Assembly (NCBI RefSeq): GCF_039542035.1
Contig: NZ_BAABHJ010000027.1
Location: 366,346-430,345, forward strand
DNA: 64,000 nucleotides
Direction of reading: 5' to 3'
DNA from: Actinoallomurus liliacearum
Lineage (GTDB): Bacteria > Actinomycetota > Actinomycetes > Streptosporangiales > Streptosporangiaceae
In this document: positions 15,164 to 23,722 of the stretch, one piece after another
How the letters are laid out: every line of letters begins with the position of its first letter
Position numbering within the stretch: position 1 is the stretch's first letter
Made by a program: the position numbers and the translations under genes
Notes under the pieces: generated by a model
What the model was told of the DNA's origin: nothing
Seen by the model: the letters and a program-made list of their open reading frames with translations, nothing else
The model's database searches: none

Positions 15164-17137
15164 ATGGGCAGAAACAGGGCTGCCGCATGGGCGGCCTTCG
15201 CAGCGACGATTCTGACGGTGGCCGGCGCGACGCCGGCGAAGGCCGCCGCGGCCGAATCCGCGACCTATCCGACGACGCCACCCGCCGCGGTCTGTGGCAG
15301 CTCGTCGTTGAACGGTCCGGCGACCGCGCCCGCCGGCGCGGTCGTGGTCCCGGCAGGTGACAACAGCGGCGTGGACTTCCGGCTGGCGAACACCACGTAC
15401 TACTTCCAAGCCGGTACGCACACGCTGGGCACCGACCCGTACGCCCAAATCATGCCCGGTAACGGTTCGACGTTCCTCGGCGCGCCCGGCGCGGTGCTGG
15501 ACGGGCAGAAGCTGAACCACTACGCGTTCACCCAGCAGGCGACCGGCGTCACGATCCGATACCTGACGATCACCGGTTTCACCGCGCCGCACGATCAGGG
15601 CGTGGTCAACCACGACTCCGGCGACGGCTGGGTCGTGGAACACAACACGATCCGCGACAACACCGGCGCGGGGCTGATGGCCGGCGCCAAGAACGAGATC
15701 CGCGGTAACTGCCTGAAGGACAACGGTCAGTACGGCCTGAACGCCTACAAGACCGGCAACACCATCACCGACCTGGTCGTGGACGGCAACGAGTTCACCG
15801 GCAACAACACCGACGACTGGGAGCACCAGCAGCCCGGGTGCGGATGCACCGGCGGGATGAAGTTCTGGGCGGTGAACGGCGCCGACGTGACCGGCAACTG
15901 GATCCACGGCAACCATGGGCCAGGGATATGGGCCGACACCAACGACAACGACTTTCTCATCGAGGGCAACCTCATCGAGAGCAACGACTCGCATGCGATC
16001 TTCTACGAGATCAGCTACAACGTGGTGATCCGGAACAACACCCTGCGTGACAACGCCTGGCCCGCCGGTTCCGAAAAGGCGGCGAAGGGCGACCCGTTCC
16101 CGGTCGGCGCGATCTACCTGTCCGAGGCCGACGGTGAGCCGCGCCTGCCCGCACGCACCGGCAAGATCGAGGTCACCGGCAACCTGCTGGACAACAATTG
16201 GGGCGGAATCACCGCCTGGGCGAACGCCGACCGCTTCTGCAACAGCCCGGCCTCGACGACCGGCGACTGCACGTCGATCGTCGGTCCGAGCAACACCTCA
16301 CAGTGCTCCGCGCCCGCCATCGCCGACGAACCGCTCTACACCGACTGCCGATGGTGGACGAAGAACGTCGACGTCCACCACAACACCTTCGACTTCGACC
16401 CCGCCGAGGTGAATGGCGGCTGCCCGACCCAGTACTGCGGGCACATGGGCCTGCTGTCCAACTGGGGTACGTACCCGGACTGGTCTCCGTACAAGGGCGA
16501 CGTGATCCAGAAGTCGATCGTCCACGAGTCGAACAATTCCTGGCACGACAACACCTACACCGGGCCGTGGCAGTTCAAGGTCACCGACATGGGCAATCTG
16601 ATCTCGCCCGCGCTATGGGTCGCGCCGCAGTACGGACAGGACGCCGGCAGCACGTTCGATGGCGTGACGCCCACTCCGCCGGCCATCGTCGAGCAGGACT
16701 TCGAGTCCAGCTCCGTTTCTCCGTACACGCCGTGGTACAGCGCGAGCGTCACTCACCAGACCGGTGACGCACACGGCGGCTCGGGTTCGCTGCAGATGAC
16801 GACCGACCAGGCGTCCGGAAGCGCGATCCAGCTCGACAACTACCCCGGCTACACGGGTGTGGTCGCCGGCACGAGCTATCGGGCGTCGCTGTGGTACAAG
16901 GAGGCCGTGGCCACCATGCCGGCCGTCACGTGGAACGTGCGCTGGCGCGATGAGTCCGGCACCGTGCTGCGTACCGACCCGGTGACCCTGGCCCGGGAGA
17001 CCACCTGGACCGAGGCGGCCGGCACGTTCACCGCACCAGCGGGCGCCACCCGCGTCGACTGGACCTTTACGTGGAACGCGAGCCAAACCGGGCCCGCGTT
17101 CCAGATCGACGACCTGGCAATGCGTCCGGCACCGTAG
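15164..17137 (+). CDS. secreted right-handed parallel beta-helix protein with C-terminal carbohydrate-binding-like domain
   Basis: A 657-residue protein with a signal peptide (about 1-30). Residues 60-480 hold repeated beta-helix coils with turns such as VVNHDSGDGWVVEHNTIRDN and ITDLVVDGNEFTGNN. The final 150 residues (from about 505) resemble a CBM4/9-type jelly roll (FESSSVSPYTPWYS to TFTWNASQTGP). The family acts on or binds polysaccharides outside the cell (lyase, epimerase or glycosidase activities are known). No catalytic residues can be assigned. GAGGAG precedes the ATG. It lies between the two GGT remnants with the quinone reductase, suggesting insertion of that segment. Confidence 0.82.
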   Translation: MGRNRAAAWAAFAATILTVAGATPAKAAAAESATYPTTPPAAVCGSSSLNGPATAPAGAVVVPAGDNSGVDFRLANTTYYFQAGTHTLGTDPYAQIMPGNGSTFLGAPGAVLDGQKLNHYAFTQQATGVTIRYLTITGFTAPHDQGVVNHDSGDGWVVEHNTIRDNTGAGLMAGAKNEIRGNCLKDNGQYGLNAYKTGNTITDLVVDGNEFTGNNTDDWEHQQPGCGCTGGMKFWAVNGADVTGNWIHGNHGPGIWADTNDNDFLIEGNLIESNDSHAIFYEISYNVVIRNNTLRDNAWPAGSEKAAKGDPFPVGAIYLSEADGEPRLPARTGKIEVTGNLLDNNWGGITAWANADRFCNSPASTTGDCTSIVGPSNTSQCSAPAIADEPLYTDCRWWTKNVDVHHNTFDFDPAEVNGGCPTQYCGHMGLLSNWGTYPDWSPYKGDVIQKSIVHESNNSWHDNTYTGPWQFKVTDMGNLISPALWVAPQYGQDAGSTFDGVTPTPPAIVEQDFESSSVSPYTPWYSASVTHQTGDAHGGSGSLQMTTDQASGSAIQLDNYPGYTGVVAGTSYRASLWYKEAVATMPAVTWNVRWRDESGTVLRTDPVTLARETTWTEAAGTFTAPAGATRVDWTFTWNASQTGPAFQIDDLAMRPAP

Positions 17138-17348
17138 GTGTCGCGGCCGAGTCGCGAGTCAAAGGGCTCGCATATCCACTGAAGTAGAACCTCGGAGCCC
17201 GGATCACGAAGATGGGTGTCATGTGGGCGAAGAGGCGGCGGACCCGGGCGGTGCGGATCGTGACAGGAAGCGGTTTCGCGCCGGCCGACCGTGGAGTGGT
17301 GGCGAAGAGCCGGCGTCGTACCATTCCGCGAACGATCAAGGGCGTGCC

Positions 17349-18254
17349 TCAGAAGGTCACGGTGATCTTTCCGGCCAGGCCGCCTTGGCGGAAGCGTTCG
17401 TGTGCGGCCTGGATTTCGTGGAGGCCGAAGGTGGAGTGCACACGCAGCCGCAGTGAGCCGCGGTCTACGAGCTTGGTGAGCTCGTTCAGTCCCGCGCCGT
17501 CCTCGCGCACCTGGTTGACGGTGGTGCGGACACCGCGTGCGGACAGGTCGGGGGCCGGGCCGGCCTGGGTGGCGATCGACGCGTACCGGCCACCGTCGGC
17601 CACCGCCTCGGTCACGAAGGCCCCGAAGGTGTCGAAGACCGCGTCATAGCCGCGGTCCTGAAGAGTGCGGTGGTCAGTGGTGACGAGGTCGGCGCCGCGG
17701 TCGTAGGCGAAGGTGGCCTGCGCGTCCCGGGAGACCAGGGCGTCGACTTTGACTCCTCGTGCTCGGGCGATCTGCAGTGCCAATCCTCCGACCGCACCGG
17801 CGGCGCCGGCGATCAGCAGCCGCTCTCCGGCGGCCACCGCGAGCCAGTCCAGCGTCTGCCAGGCCGTCAGGCCGGGAAGTGGCAGGGTGGCGGCCTCGAT
17901 CAGGCTGACCGCCTGCGGCGCGACGGCTACCGCCTGCGCCGGAAGCGCGACCAGATCGGACCAGGTACCCCGAGTGGAGCCGAGTTGATGCGACATCGCG
18001 ATGACGCGTTCCCCGGCGCGCAGGCCGCTGCTGCCGCCGTCGACCACGATGCCGGCCAGGTCCCAACCGAGCGTCATCGGCAGCGGTGGCGTTCCCTCGC
18101 CGATGGCTCCCTCCCGCGTCTTGTCGTCAACGGGATTGATGCTGGTCGCAACGGTCCGGATCAATACCTCCCCGGGTCCCGGTTCAGGATCGGGGGCCTC
18201 GACGAGGGTGAGAACGTCGGGTGTGCCGAACCGGTCGATCTGTATGGCGCGCAC
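17349..18254 (-). CDS. zinc-independent NADPH:quinone oxidoreductase (MDR family)
   Basis: A 301-residue medium-chain dehydrogenase/reductase. The N-terminal GroES-like domain has GPGEVLIRT and SINPVD; the Rossmann domain has GAAGAVGGLALQIA. The structural and catalytic zinc cysteines of alcohol dehydrogenases are absent, as in quinone oxidoreductases. It probably transfers two electrons from NADPH to quinones or enones in the cytoplasm. It converges on the beta-helix gene; the 211 bp between them hold no supported gene. Confidence 0.88.
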   Translation of the reverse strand: MRAIQIDRFGTPDVLTLVEAPDPEPGPGEVLIRTVATSINPVDDKTREGAIGEGTPPLPMTLGWDLAGIVVDGGSSGLRAGERVIAMSHQLGSTRGTWSDLVALPAQAVAVAPQAVSLIEAATLPLPGLTAWQTLDWLAVAAGERLLIAGAAGAVGGLALQIARARGVKVDALVSRDAQATFAYDRGADLVTTDHRTLQDRGYDAVFDTFGAFVTEAVADGGRYASIATQAGPAPDLSARGVRTTVNQVREDGAGLNELTKLVDRGSLRLRVHSTFGLHEIQAAHERFRQGGLAGKITVTF

Positions 18255-18390
18255 GAAGAGCCCTTCAAACGACTACTGCTGACCCGCGCTGCAACGCTTG
18301 CGACAATCACCAGATTCCGCCGCCGCCTCGGCAGGCCGGCTCGCGACCTCACAGGTCACGATGACACCGGCGGGGGTTCGGCGGTCATAC

Positions 18391-18500
18391 GGCCTCGACG
18401 GCGCCCACCCGGCGCACTAACACGCAGGCGACCAGCGACACGGACCGCGACCCGGAGGACGATGTTCGGGGCGACGTAGACGCAGGCCCGCCCCGGCGGG
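18391..18500 (-). pseudogene. gamma-glutamyltransferase remnant, copy 2 (internally deleted)
   Basis: About 110 bp closely match copy 1 (14742-15060), including an exact 20-bp stretch CACGCAGGCGACCAGCGACA. Compared with copy 1, about 190 bp and a further 25-30 bp are missing. It reads APNIVLR in the same strand sense. Both copies flank 15.1-18.3 kb as direct repeats. Confidence 0.6.
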
Positions 18501-18556
18501 CGAGGTATGACGGCTGGAGGTCGGGGACGGTGTCGGAGGAGGGGAGCGGGTGGAGC

Positions 18557-19696
18557 ATGCTTCGGTACGCGGTGATCGGCGGCGGGATCGTGGGAGCGGC
18601 CCTGGCGGATCGGCTGGCCGGGGAGGGGGCTTCGGTGACCCTCCTGGAGCAGGACCGGCCCGGCCGGGCGACCAGCAGGTGGAGCCTCGCCTGGCTCAAC
18701 GCCGCCGCCAAGACTCCGGAGGCCTACCACCGGCTCAACGCCGACGGCATGCGCGCCTGGGCGCGGCTGGCCGCGGAACTGGACGGCGCCGCCTGGCACC
18801 GGCCGGTCGGGAACCTGCAGGTCGCCGACGCCGCGCGACGGGAGCAGGTCGAGGCCACGGTGGCCCGGGCGCGCGCGTGGGGGTACGCGGCACGCCTGGT
18901 CGACCGGGACGAGGCGGCCGGGATCGAACCCACGCTACGTCTGCCGGACGCGCCGGCGCAGGACCTGTCCCTCGCCTGGTTCCCGGAGGAGGGCTACCTG
19001 CTGACCGAGCCGCTGGTGGAGCGGCTGGTGGCGCGAGCCCGCCGGCACGGGGCCCGGGTGCGCACCGGCGACGCCGGGCGGGTCACCGAAATCGAGCGCT
19101 CCGGCGGGCGGGTCGCGGCGGTGCGCACCGCCGCGGGTGAACCCGTTCCCGCCGACGTCGTCGTCTGCTGCGCCGGGCGCTGGACCTCACGGGTCGCCGC
19201 GATGGCGGGGCTCCGCGTCCCGCTGGTCGATCCGGAGCCGCCGGGCTCGACAGCGCCGGGGTTCGTGGTGCGGGTCGGCCCGGTCGAGCACCCGCCGACG
19301 CGGGTCCTGCACACGCCCCGCGTGCACCTGCGCCCGCACGGCCCGGACACGGTGCACCTGGAGGCCGGGGACGTCACGGCCGACCTTCACACGCCCGACG
19401 CCGTTCAGCGGGAGCTGGCGGACACCCTCCTGGACCGGGCCCGGCTCGTCGTGCCGAGCCTCCGCGAGGCACGCGTCCAGGAGTACCGGGTGTGCGTGCG
19501 GCCGATGCCGGCCGACGGGATGCCGGTGGTGGGGGCGGTCGGAGCCGCCCCCGGCCTGTACGTCGTGGTGACGCACAGCGGCGTCACCCTCGCCGCGCGC
19601 CTCGCCGAACTCGCGGCCCGGGAGCTGCTGGAGGAGGTCCGGCTGCCGGAGCTGGAGCCCTACCGGAACGAGCGCTTCGCCGAGCAGGTCGGCTGA
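18557..19696 (+). CDS. FAD-dependent amino-acid-oxidase-type oxidoreductase (DAO family)
   Basis: A 379-residue flavoprotein starting with the dinucleotide-binding loop VIGGGIVGAALADRL and an acidic strand end (LLEQD). The GEPVPADVVVCCAGRWTSRV segment and the C-terminal RPMPADGMPVVG motif are typical of DAO/glycine-oxidase proteins. It should oxidise a secondary or primary amine with oxygen in the cytoplasm. The ATG at 18557 follows a GGAGG-rich region; a GTG at 18530 is an alternative. It is convergent with the MBL gene after 9 bp. Confidence 0.88.
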   Translation: MLRYAVIGGGIVGAALADRLAGEGASVTLLEQDRPGRATSRWSLAWLNAAAKTPEAYHRLNADGMRAWARLAAELDGAAWHRPVGNLQVADAARREQVEATVARARAWGYAARLVDRDEAAGIEPTLRLPDAPAQDLSLAWFPEEGYLLTEPLVERLVARARRHGARVRTGDAGRVTEIERSGGRVAAVRTAAGEPVPADVVVCCAGRWTSRVAAMAGLRVPLVDPEPPGSTAPGFVVRVGPVEHPPTRVLHTPRVHLRPHGPDTVHLEAGDVTADLHTPDAVQRELADTLLDRARLVVPSLREARVQEYRVCVRPMPADGMPVVGAVGAAPGLYVVVTHSGVTLAARLAELAARELLEEVRLPELEPYRNERFAEQVG

Positions 19697-19705
19697 GCAT
19701 CGCGG

Positions 19706-20338
19706 TCAGTGGCCGCGGGCGATCCACTCCTCCAGGTGCGGGGACTCCGCGCCGATCGTCGTGTCGTCGCCGTGACCGGTGTGGACGACCGTCTCCGGCG
19801 ACAGGGTCAGCAGACGGCCGCGGATCGAGTCGATGATGGTCGGGAAGTCGGAGAACGACCGGCCGGTCGCGCCCGGGCCGCCCTGGAACAGGGTGTCGCC
19901 GGAGAACACCGCGCCCAGGGCCGGGGCGTGCAGGCAGACCGCGCCGGGGCTGTGGCCCGGCGTGTGCAGGACGGTCAGCTCGACGTCGGCGACCCGGATC
20001 GTCTCCCCGTCGGCCAGGTCCGCGTCGGGCGCGCGGTCGGGATGGGTGAGATCCCAGAGCGGCCGGTCGGCCGGGTGCAGCAGGATCGGTGCTCCGGTGC
20101 GGGCGGCCAGGGCCGGGGCCGCGTCGACGTGGTCGTCGTGGGCGTGGGTGCAGACGATGGCGACCAGGCGGCGGTCGCCGACCGCCTCGGCGATCGCGTC
20201 GGCGTCGTGCGCCGCGTCGATGACCAGGGCCTCGGCGTCGTCGCCGATGATCCAGACGTTGTTGTCGACGTCCCAGGTGCCGCCGTCGAGCGAGAAGGTG
20301 CCCGAGGTGACGAGGTGGTCGAGGCGCGCGGTGGTCAC
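19706..20338 (-). CDS. metallo-beta-lactamase-fold hydrolase coupled to mscR
   Basis: A 210-residue MBL protein with the metal motif THAHDDHVD and later metal ligands in HTPGHSPG, SGDTLF and HTGHGDD. It starts at GTG overlapping the mscR stop by 4 bp (GTGA), so the two are translated together. The same pair, S-hydroxymethyl-mycothiol dehydrogenase then MBL protein, is known in mycobacteria. The likely role is hydrolysis of the formyl-mycothiol thioester to formate and mycothiol (inference from context; glyoxalase II-like fold). Confidence 0.9.
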   Translation of the reverse strand: MTTARLDHLVTSGTFSLDGGTWDVDNNVWIIGDDAEALVIDAAHDADAIAEAVGDRRLVAIVCTHAHDDHVDAAPALAARTGAPILLHPADRPLWDLTHPDRAPDADLADGETIRVADVELTVLHTPGHSPGAVCLHAPALGAVFSGDTLFQGGPGATGRSFSDFPTIIDSIRGRLLTLSPETVVHTGHGDDTTIGAESPHLEEWIARGH

Positions 20339-21420
20339 AGCGTCACCACCGAACGCAGGACGTCGCCCCGCCCCATGCGCTCGAAGGCGCCCTCGACGTC
20401 GTCCAGCGGGATCGTCTCGGAGACGAAGGCGTCCAGGTCGAGCCGGCCCTGGAGGTACAGGTCGATCAGCATCGGGAAGTCCCGCGAGGGCAGGCAGTCG
20501 CCGTACCAGGAGGACTTCAGCGCGCCGCCGCGCCCGAACACGTCCAGGAGCGGCAGCTCGAGGCGCATCTCGGGCGTCGGGACGCCGACGAGGACGACCG
20601 TGCCGGCCAGGTCGCGCGCGTAGAAGGCCTGCTCGTACGTCTCGGGGCGGCCGACGGCGTCGATGACGACGTCGGCGCCGAAGCCGCCGGTCAGGTCGCG
20701 GATGGCCGCGACGGCGTCCGCGTCGCGGGAGTTGACGGTGTGCGTGGCCCCGAGCTTCTTGGCCTGGTCGAGCTTCCGGTCGTCCAGGTCCACGGCGATG
20801 ATCTTCGCGGCACCGGCCAGCCGGGCGCCCGCGACGGCCGCGTTCCCCACGCCGCCGCAGCCGATCACGGCGACCGAGTCGCCGCGGCCCACTCCCCCGG
20901 TGTTGATCGCGGCGCCGAGACCCGCCATCACGCCACAGCCGAGCAGCCCCGCCGCGGCCGGTGCGGCGGCCGGGTCGACCTTCGTGCACTGGCCCGCGGC
21001 GACCAGGGTCTTGTCGGCGAACGCGCCGATGCCCAGGGCGGGTGAGAGCTCGGTACCGTCGGTCAGGGTCATCTTCTGCGCGGCGTTGTGCGTGTTGAAG
21101 CAGTACCACGGGCGGCCGCGCAGGCAGGCCCGGCACTGGCCGCAGACCGCGCGCCAGTTGAGGATGACGAAGTCACCGGGCGCGACATCGGTGACGCCCG
21201 CGCCGACCGACTCCACGATGCCCGCGGCCTCGTGGCCGAGCAGGAACGGGAACTCGTCGTTGATCCCGCCTTCGCGGTAGTGCAGGTCCGTGTGGCAGAC
21301 CCCGCAGGCCTGCACCTTCACGACCGCCTCACCGGGGCCCGGGTCGGGCACGAGGATCGTCGTCGTCTCCACCGGTGCGCCTTTGGCCCGGGCGATGACT
21401 CCGCGTACTTCCTGTGCCAT
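20335..21420 (-). CDS. mscR: S-(hydroxymethyl)mycothiol dehydrogenase
   Basis: A 361-residue zinc alcohol dehydrogenase of class-III type. Catalytic zinc ligands are in CGVCHTD (Cys42) and GHEAAG (His63); structural zinc cysteines are in CGQCRAC and the following Cys107. The NAD site is GCGGVGNAA. Length and gene order match mycobacterial MscR, which oxidises the spontaneous formaldehyde-mycothiol adduct and also removes S-nitrosomycothiol. The ATG at 21420 has GGAAGGA upstream; a longer in-frame extension to 21684 looks non-coding. The coupled MBL gene follows. Confidence 0.93.
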   Translation of the reverse strand: MAQEVRGVIARAKGAPVETTTILVPDPGPGEAVVKVQACGVCHTDLHYREGGINDEFPFLLGHEAAGIVESVGAGVTDVAPGDFVILNWRAVCGQCRACLRGRPWYCFNTHNAAQKMTLTDGTELSPALGIGAFADKTLVAAGQCTKVDPAAAPAAAGLLGCGVMAGLGAAINTGGVGRGDSVAVIGCGGVGNAAVAGARLAGAAKIIAVDLDDRKLDQAKKLGATHTVNSRDADAVAAIRDLTGGFGADVVIDAVGRPETYEQAFYARDLAGTVVLVGVPTPEMRLELPLLDVFGRGGALKSSWYGDCLPSRDFPMLIDLYLQGRLDLDAFVSETIPLDDVEGAFERMGRGDVLRSVVTL

Positions 21421-21579
21421 GCGTGCGTGTCCTTCCGGTACGGGGCCTGGTGCGGCCCGGTCGGCCTCGGGGGCTGTGCGCCGATCGTACGCGCGCCCGC
21501 CCCTCTTCCGGGCAGAGGGTTCCGCTGGCTGGAACGCCGTTGCCGGGGTGTCTGGTGATTTCAGGGGTAATGGGGTGGC

Positions 21580-21813
21580 ATGACCCATCACCAGCGACAC
21601 GGCAGCGACGAGGATCTCGTCGAGGAGCAGGGCGTCAACGCGGACCCGGCCACCGACGAGGAGACCGACACGGCTCCTGGCCACGGCACTCCCGGCAAGG
21701 CCGCACCGCCCGAGCCCGTCGACCTGCTCGCCGCGGAACCGGACCGCCGGGTCGGCCTCCCGGAGCAGCTACCCGGCTATCCGGGTCAGCAGCGATCGGT
21801 CGAGACGAGCTGA
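21580..21813 (+). CDS. small acidic hypothetical protein, 77 aa
   Basis: A highly charged, Pro/Gly-rich, probably disordered protein (HGSDEDLVEEQG and PGHGTPGKAAPPEP). It starts at ATG 21580 behind a purine-rich stretch and is divergent from mscR by 159 bp. Codon use fits the genome, but low complexity limits certainty. It converges on the next gene after 10 bp. Function unknown. Confidence 0.55.
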   Translation: MTHHQRHGSDEDLVEEQGVNADPATDEETDTAPGHGTPGKAAPPEPVDLLAAEPDRRVGLPEQLPGYPGQQRSVETS

Positions 21814-21823
21814 CCCCCGGCCG

Positions 21824-22300
21824 TCACGGGCCGAAGATCGCCTCGGCGGTCTCGGTACGCAGTCCCTCCACGGTGTCGGCCTGACGGCGAGCGCGGGCGA
21901 GGAGCTCGTCGAGCTCCTCGGCGCTCAGCCGGTCATCGTGCTCGGCGACCGCCCGGAGCGTACGCCATCCCGAGGCCTTGCCCTCGATGCCGAGCCGCAT
22001 GATCTCCAGCTCCAGCAGGTCGCTCAGCGGCGACCGGCCGGTCAGGTGCCCATTCGGCTTCAACCGCCCGATCTTCTCGGCGATCCAGCCCGCGCAGACC
22101 TTGTACTGCTGCGCCGACACGCCGAGGGCCCGCATGATCCGCAACAGCGCCGCACGGTCCTCGGCGATCTCCTCGGCGAGTTGCCGGAACATCACCCCGC
22201 TCTTCTTTCCCTTGTGCGCGCCGGCGCCCCGGCGGGCGAGCTCGACACCGGCGGTGGCGCCGGCCAGGTGATCGTTGAGATAGATGCCCAGAAGGTCCAT
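21824..22300 (-). CDS. conserved hypothetical helical protein, 158 aa
   Basis: A cytoplasmic, almost wholly helical protein (MDLLGIYLNDHLAGATAGVE, then RQLAEEIAEDRAALLRIM). Conserved-looking His, Glu and Asp residues recur in the first half (NDH, EEIAEDR). The pattern resembles ferritin-like bundles, but no full metal-site motif (ExxH pairs) is clear. It is next to a hemerythrin and divergent from it. I recognise similar actinobacterial hypotheticals but no assigned function. Confidence 0.7.
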   Translation of the reverse strand: MDLLGIYLNDHLAGATAGVELARRGAGAHKGKKSGVMFRQLAEEIAEDRAALLRIMRALGVSAQQYKVCAGWIAEKIGRLKPNGHLTGRSPLSDLLELEIMRLGIEGKASGWRTLRAVAEHDDRLSAEELDELLARARRQADTVEGLRTETAEAIFGP

Positions 22301-22447
22301 GCCGGGTCTTGTGCCACGTGAACGGCCGTTTCATGCGTCCGCCGCCCGGGGCTCGCCGCCGCATGAGACGTCACGGGCCGCCCCTGCGGACACCGGCGGC
22401 GCTCACCCGGCGGCGCTCACCCGGCGGCACGGGGCGGTGACGCAGCA

Positions 22448-22472
22448 GGATTGAGCGGCGCTCGGTGGGTAA
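22448..22472 (+). promoter_or_regulatory. SigB-like promoter of the hemerythrin gene
   Basis: GGATTG, a 13-bp spacer, then GGGTAA, resembles the general-stress consensus GTTT-N14-16-GGGTAT. A very similar element precedes the STAS gene at 23094-23119. The start codon is about 44 bp downstream. Confidence 0.45.
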
Positions 22473-22515
22473 GGAGGGGGTCACTCACCGGCACGGAAAC
22501 GAAGAGGAAGAGCGC

Positions 22516-22968
22516 ATGGCCGACGTCGTCGAACTCATCACGCAGGATCACCGCACGTTGGAGGAGCTGTTCGACGAGCTGCAGAAGGACACCGAGCGAC
22601 GCCCCGAGCTGCTCGACAAAGTGGCGGCGCTGCTGACCGCGCACTCGCGCGCCGAGGAGGAGCGGGTCTATCCGGTGGTGGCGAAGGACGCCGGGGAACG
22701 GGACGAGGCGGAGCACGGGACCGAGGAGCACCACGAGGCCGAGGACATGCTCGAGCGACTCCGCGCGATGCCTCCGGAGGGCAGGGAGTTCGAGGAGAGG
22801 CTCAAGGAGTTCATCGACGCGGTCAAGCATCATGTCGAGGAGGAGGAGAGCGACATCCTCCCCGCGCTCCGCGAGGCGGTCTCCGCCGAGCGCCTCCAGG
22901 AACTCGGCGCCGCCTTCGCCGAGCGTCGCCGGGAGGAGCTGACCGGCACCACGGCCGCTCGACGATGA
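22516..22968 (+). CDS. hemerythrin-like (HHE) protein
   Basis: A 150-residue four-helix protein binding a non-haem di-iron centre. Metal-ligand motifs are in order: ITQDHRTLEEL, HSRAEEERVYP, EEHHEAEDML and HHVEEEESDIL. Such proteins bind oxygen, NO or peroxide and appear in stress regulons of actinobacteria. The start at 22516 has AGGAAGAG upstream. A 35-codon frame overlaps its stop, a STAS protein follows, and both promoters look SigB-like, so a stress role is likely. Confidence 0.9.
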   Translation: MADVVELITQDHRTLEELFDELQKDTERRPELLDKVAALLTAHSRAEEERVYPVVAKDAGERDEAEHGTEEHHEAEDMLERLRAMPPEGREFEERLKEFIDAVKHHVEEEESDILPALREAVSAERLQELGAAFAERRREELTGTTAARR

Positions 22969-23072
22969 ACGAGGACGAGTTGGTCAAAGCGGTCGACGAG
23001 AAGCGCCAGGCCACCGCGCACAGCGATCACGGAGTCACCGGGAGCCGCCTACGGGAGGAACTCCGGACATAA
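22965..23072 (+). CDS. 35-aa charged peptide coupled to hemerythrin
   Basis: An ATGA overlap places ATG 22965 on the hemerythrin stop. The product (NEDELVKAVDEKRQATAHSD...) is hydrophilic and helical in appearance and ends at TAA 23072. The overlap, G/C third positions and sensible composition support a real small gene, although no family is recognised. Confidence 0.5.
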   Translation: MNEDELVKAVDEKRQATAHSDHGVTGSRLREELRT

Positions 23073-23093
23073 CCGCAGGTCAGTGGCTATTGA

Positions 23094-23119
23094 GGATTTT
23101 CTGCCCTCAAACCGGGTAC
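23094..23119 (+). promoter_or_regulatory. SigB-like promoter of the STAS gene
   Basis: GGATTT, a 14-bp spacer, then GGGTAC. It matches the element at 22448-22472 and lies about 95 bp before the STAS start. Confidence 0.5.
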
Positions 23120-23213
23120 ATGGCTAGTCCCGACACAACGGCGCTGACTGCCGGTCAACCTGTCAGTTGGTGGCGTCGTCCCCGTTCCCGGCCAGCCGTG
23201 AGGTGGAATCTCG

Positions 23214-23624
23214 ATGCGACATCTGTCCACGGTCGATCTCAAGGTGGAGCAGGTCTCCGGAGTGACCATCGTCCATTTCCCGCAAGAGGTCGACGCGGTC
23301 AACGCCGCGGCGATCCGGGAGCGCGTACTCCGGCTCCTCAACAACGGGGTGACGGAGATGCTCCTGGACCTGACCGGCACGAGGTTCCTCGACTCGGCGG
23401 GCGTCCACATCATCGTGCGGGCCCACGGCCGCAGCACCGCCCTGCGCGTTCCCCTGTCCGCCGCGATTCCGGAGGAGGGCACCGTACGGCGGGTCTTCGA
23501 GCTGACGGGGCTGTCGCGGCTCGTTCCGACCACCATCGGCCTGCCCCGCTCGGCGGGCCCGGCGGCGTCCCGGTCGTGCTCGACCGCCAGGGCCCGCGGA
23601 CGCGGCCGTAAGCCGCGGCGGTGA
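23214..23624 (+). CDS. STAS-domain anti-sigma-factor antagonist
   Basis: A 136-residue protein of the RsbV/SpoIIAA/BldG type. The STAS fold covers residues 5-110, with phosphorylatable Ser61 in FLDSAGVH and the usual preceding strand (MLLDLTG). The last 25 residues form a basic Arg-rich tail absent from standard antagonists. Unphosphorylated STAS proteins sequester an anti-sigma kinase and release a stress sigma factor. The partner kinase and sigma factor are not in this window. A SigB-like promoter upstream suggests feedback control. Confidence 0.85.
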   Translation: MRHLSTVDLKVEQVSGVTIVHFPQEVDAVNAAAIRERVLRLLNNGVTEMLLDLTGTRFLDSAGVHIIVRAHGRSTALRVPLSAAIPEEGTVRRVFELTGLSRLVPTTIGLPRSAGPAASRSCSTARARGRGRKPRR

Positions 23625-23722
23625 CCCGGCCGCCGGTCCCGGCCGGCCCGCCCCGGCCGGGACCGGCGGCCGGGGGCGGTGCGCCGCCCGAGCGGGCGGC
23701 CCGGGTCACTTCCGCCGGCGCC

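Noticed and set aside
17067..17339. A 90-codon frame on the minus strand after the beta-helix gene
   Set aside because: It overlaps the end of a well-supported gene, has no ribosome site and no recognisable pattern.
14742..18500. Insertion sequence or transposon bounded by the GGT fragments
   Set aside because: No transposase, terminal inverted repeats or target-site duplication are visible; the repeats are decayed gene pieces.
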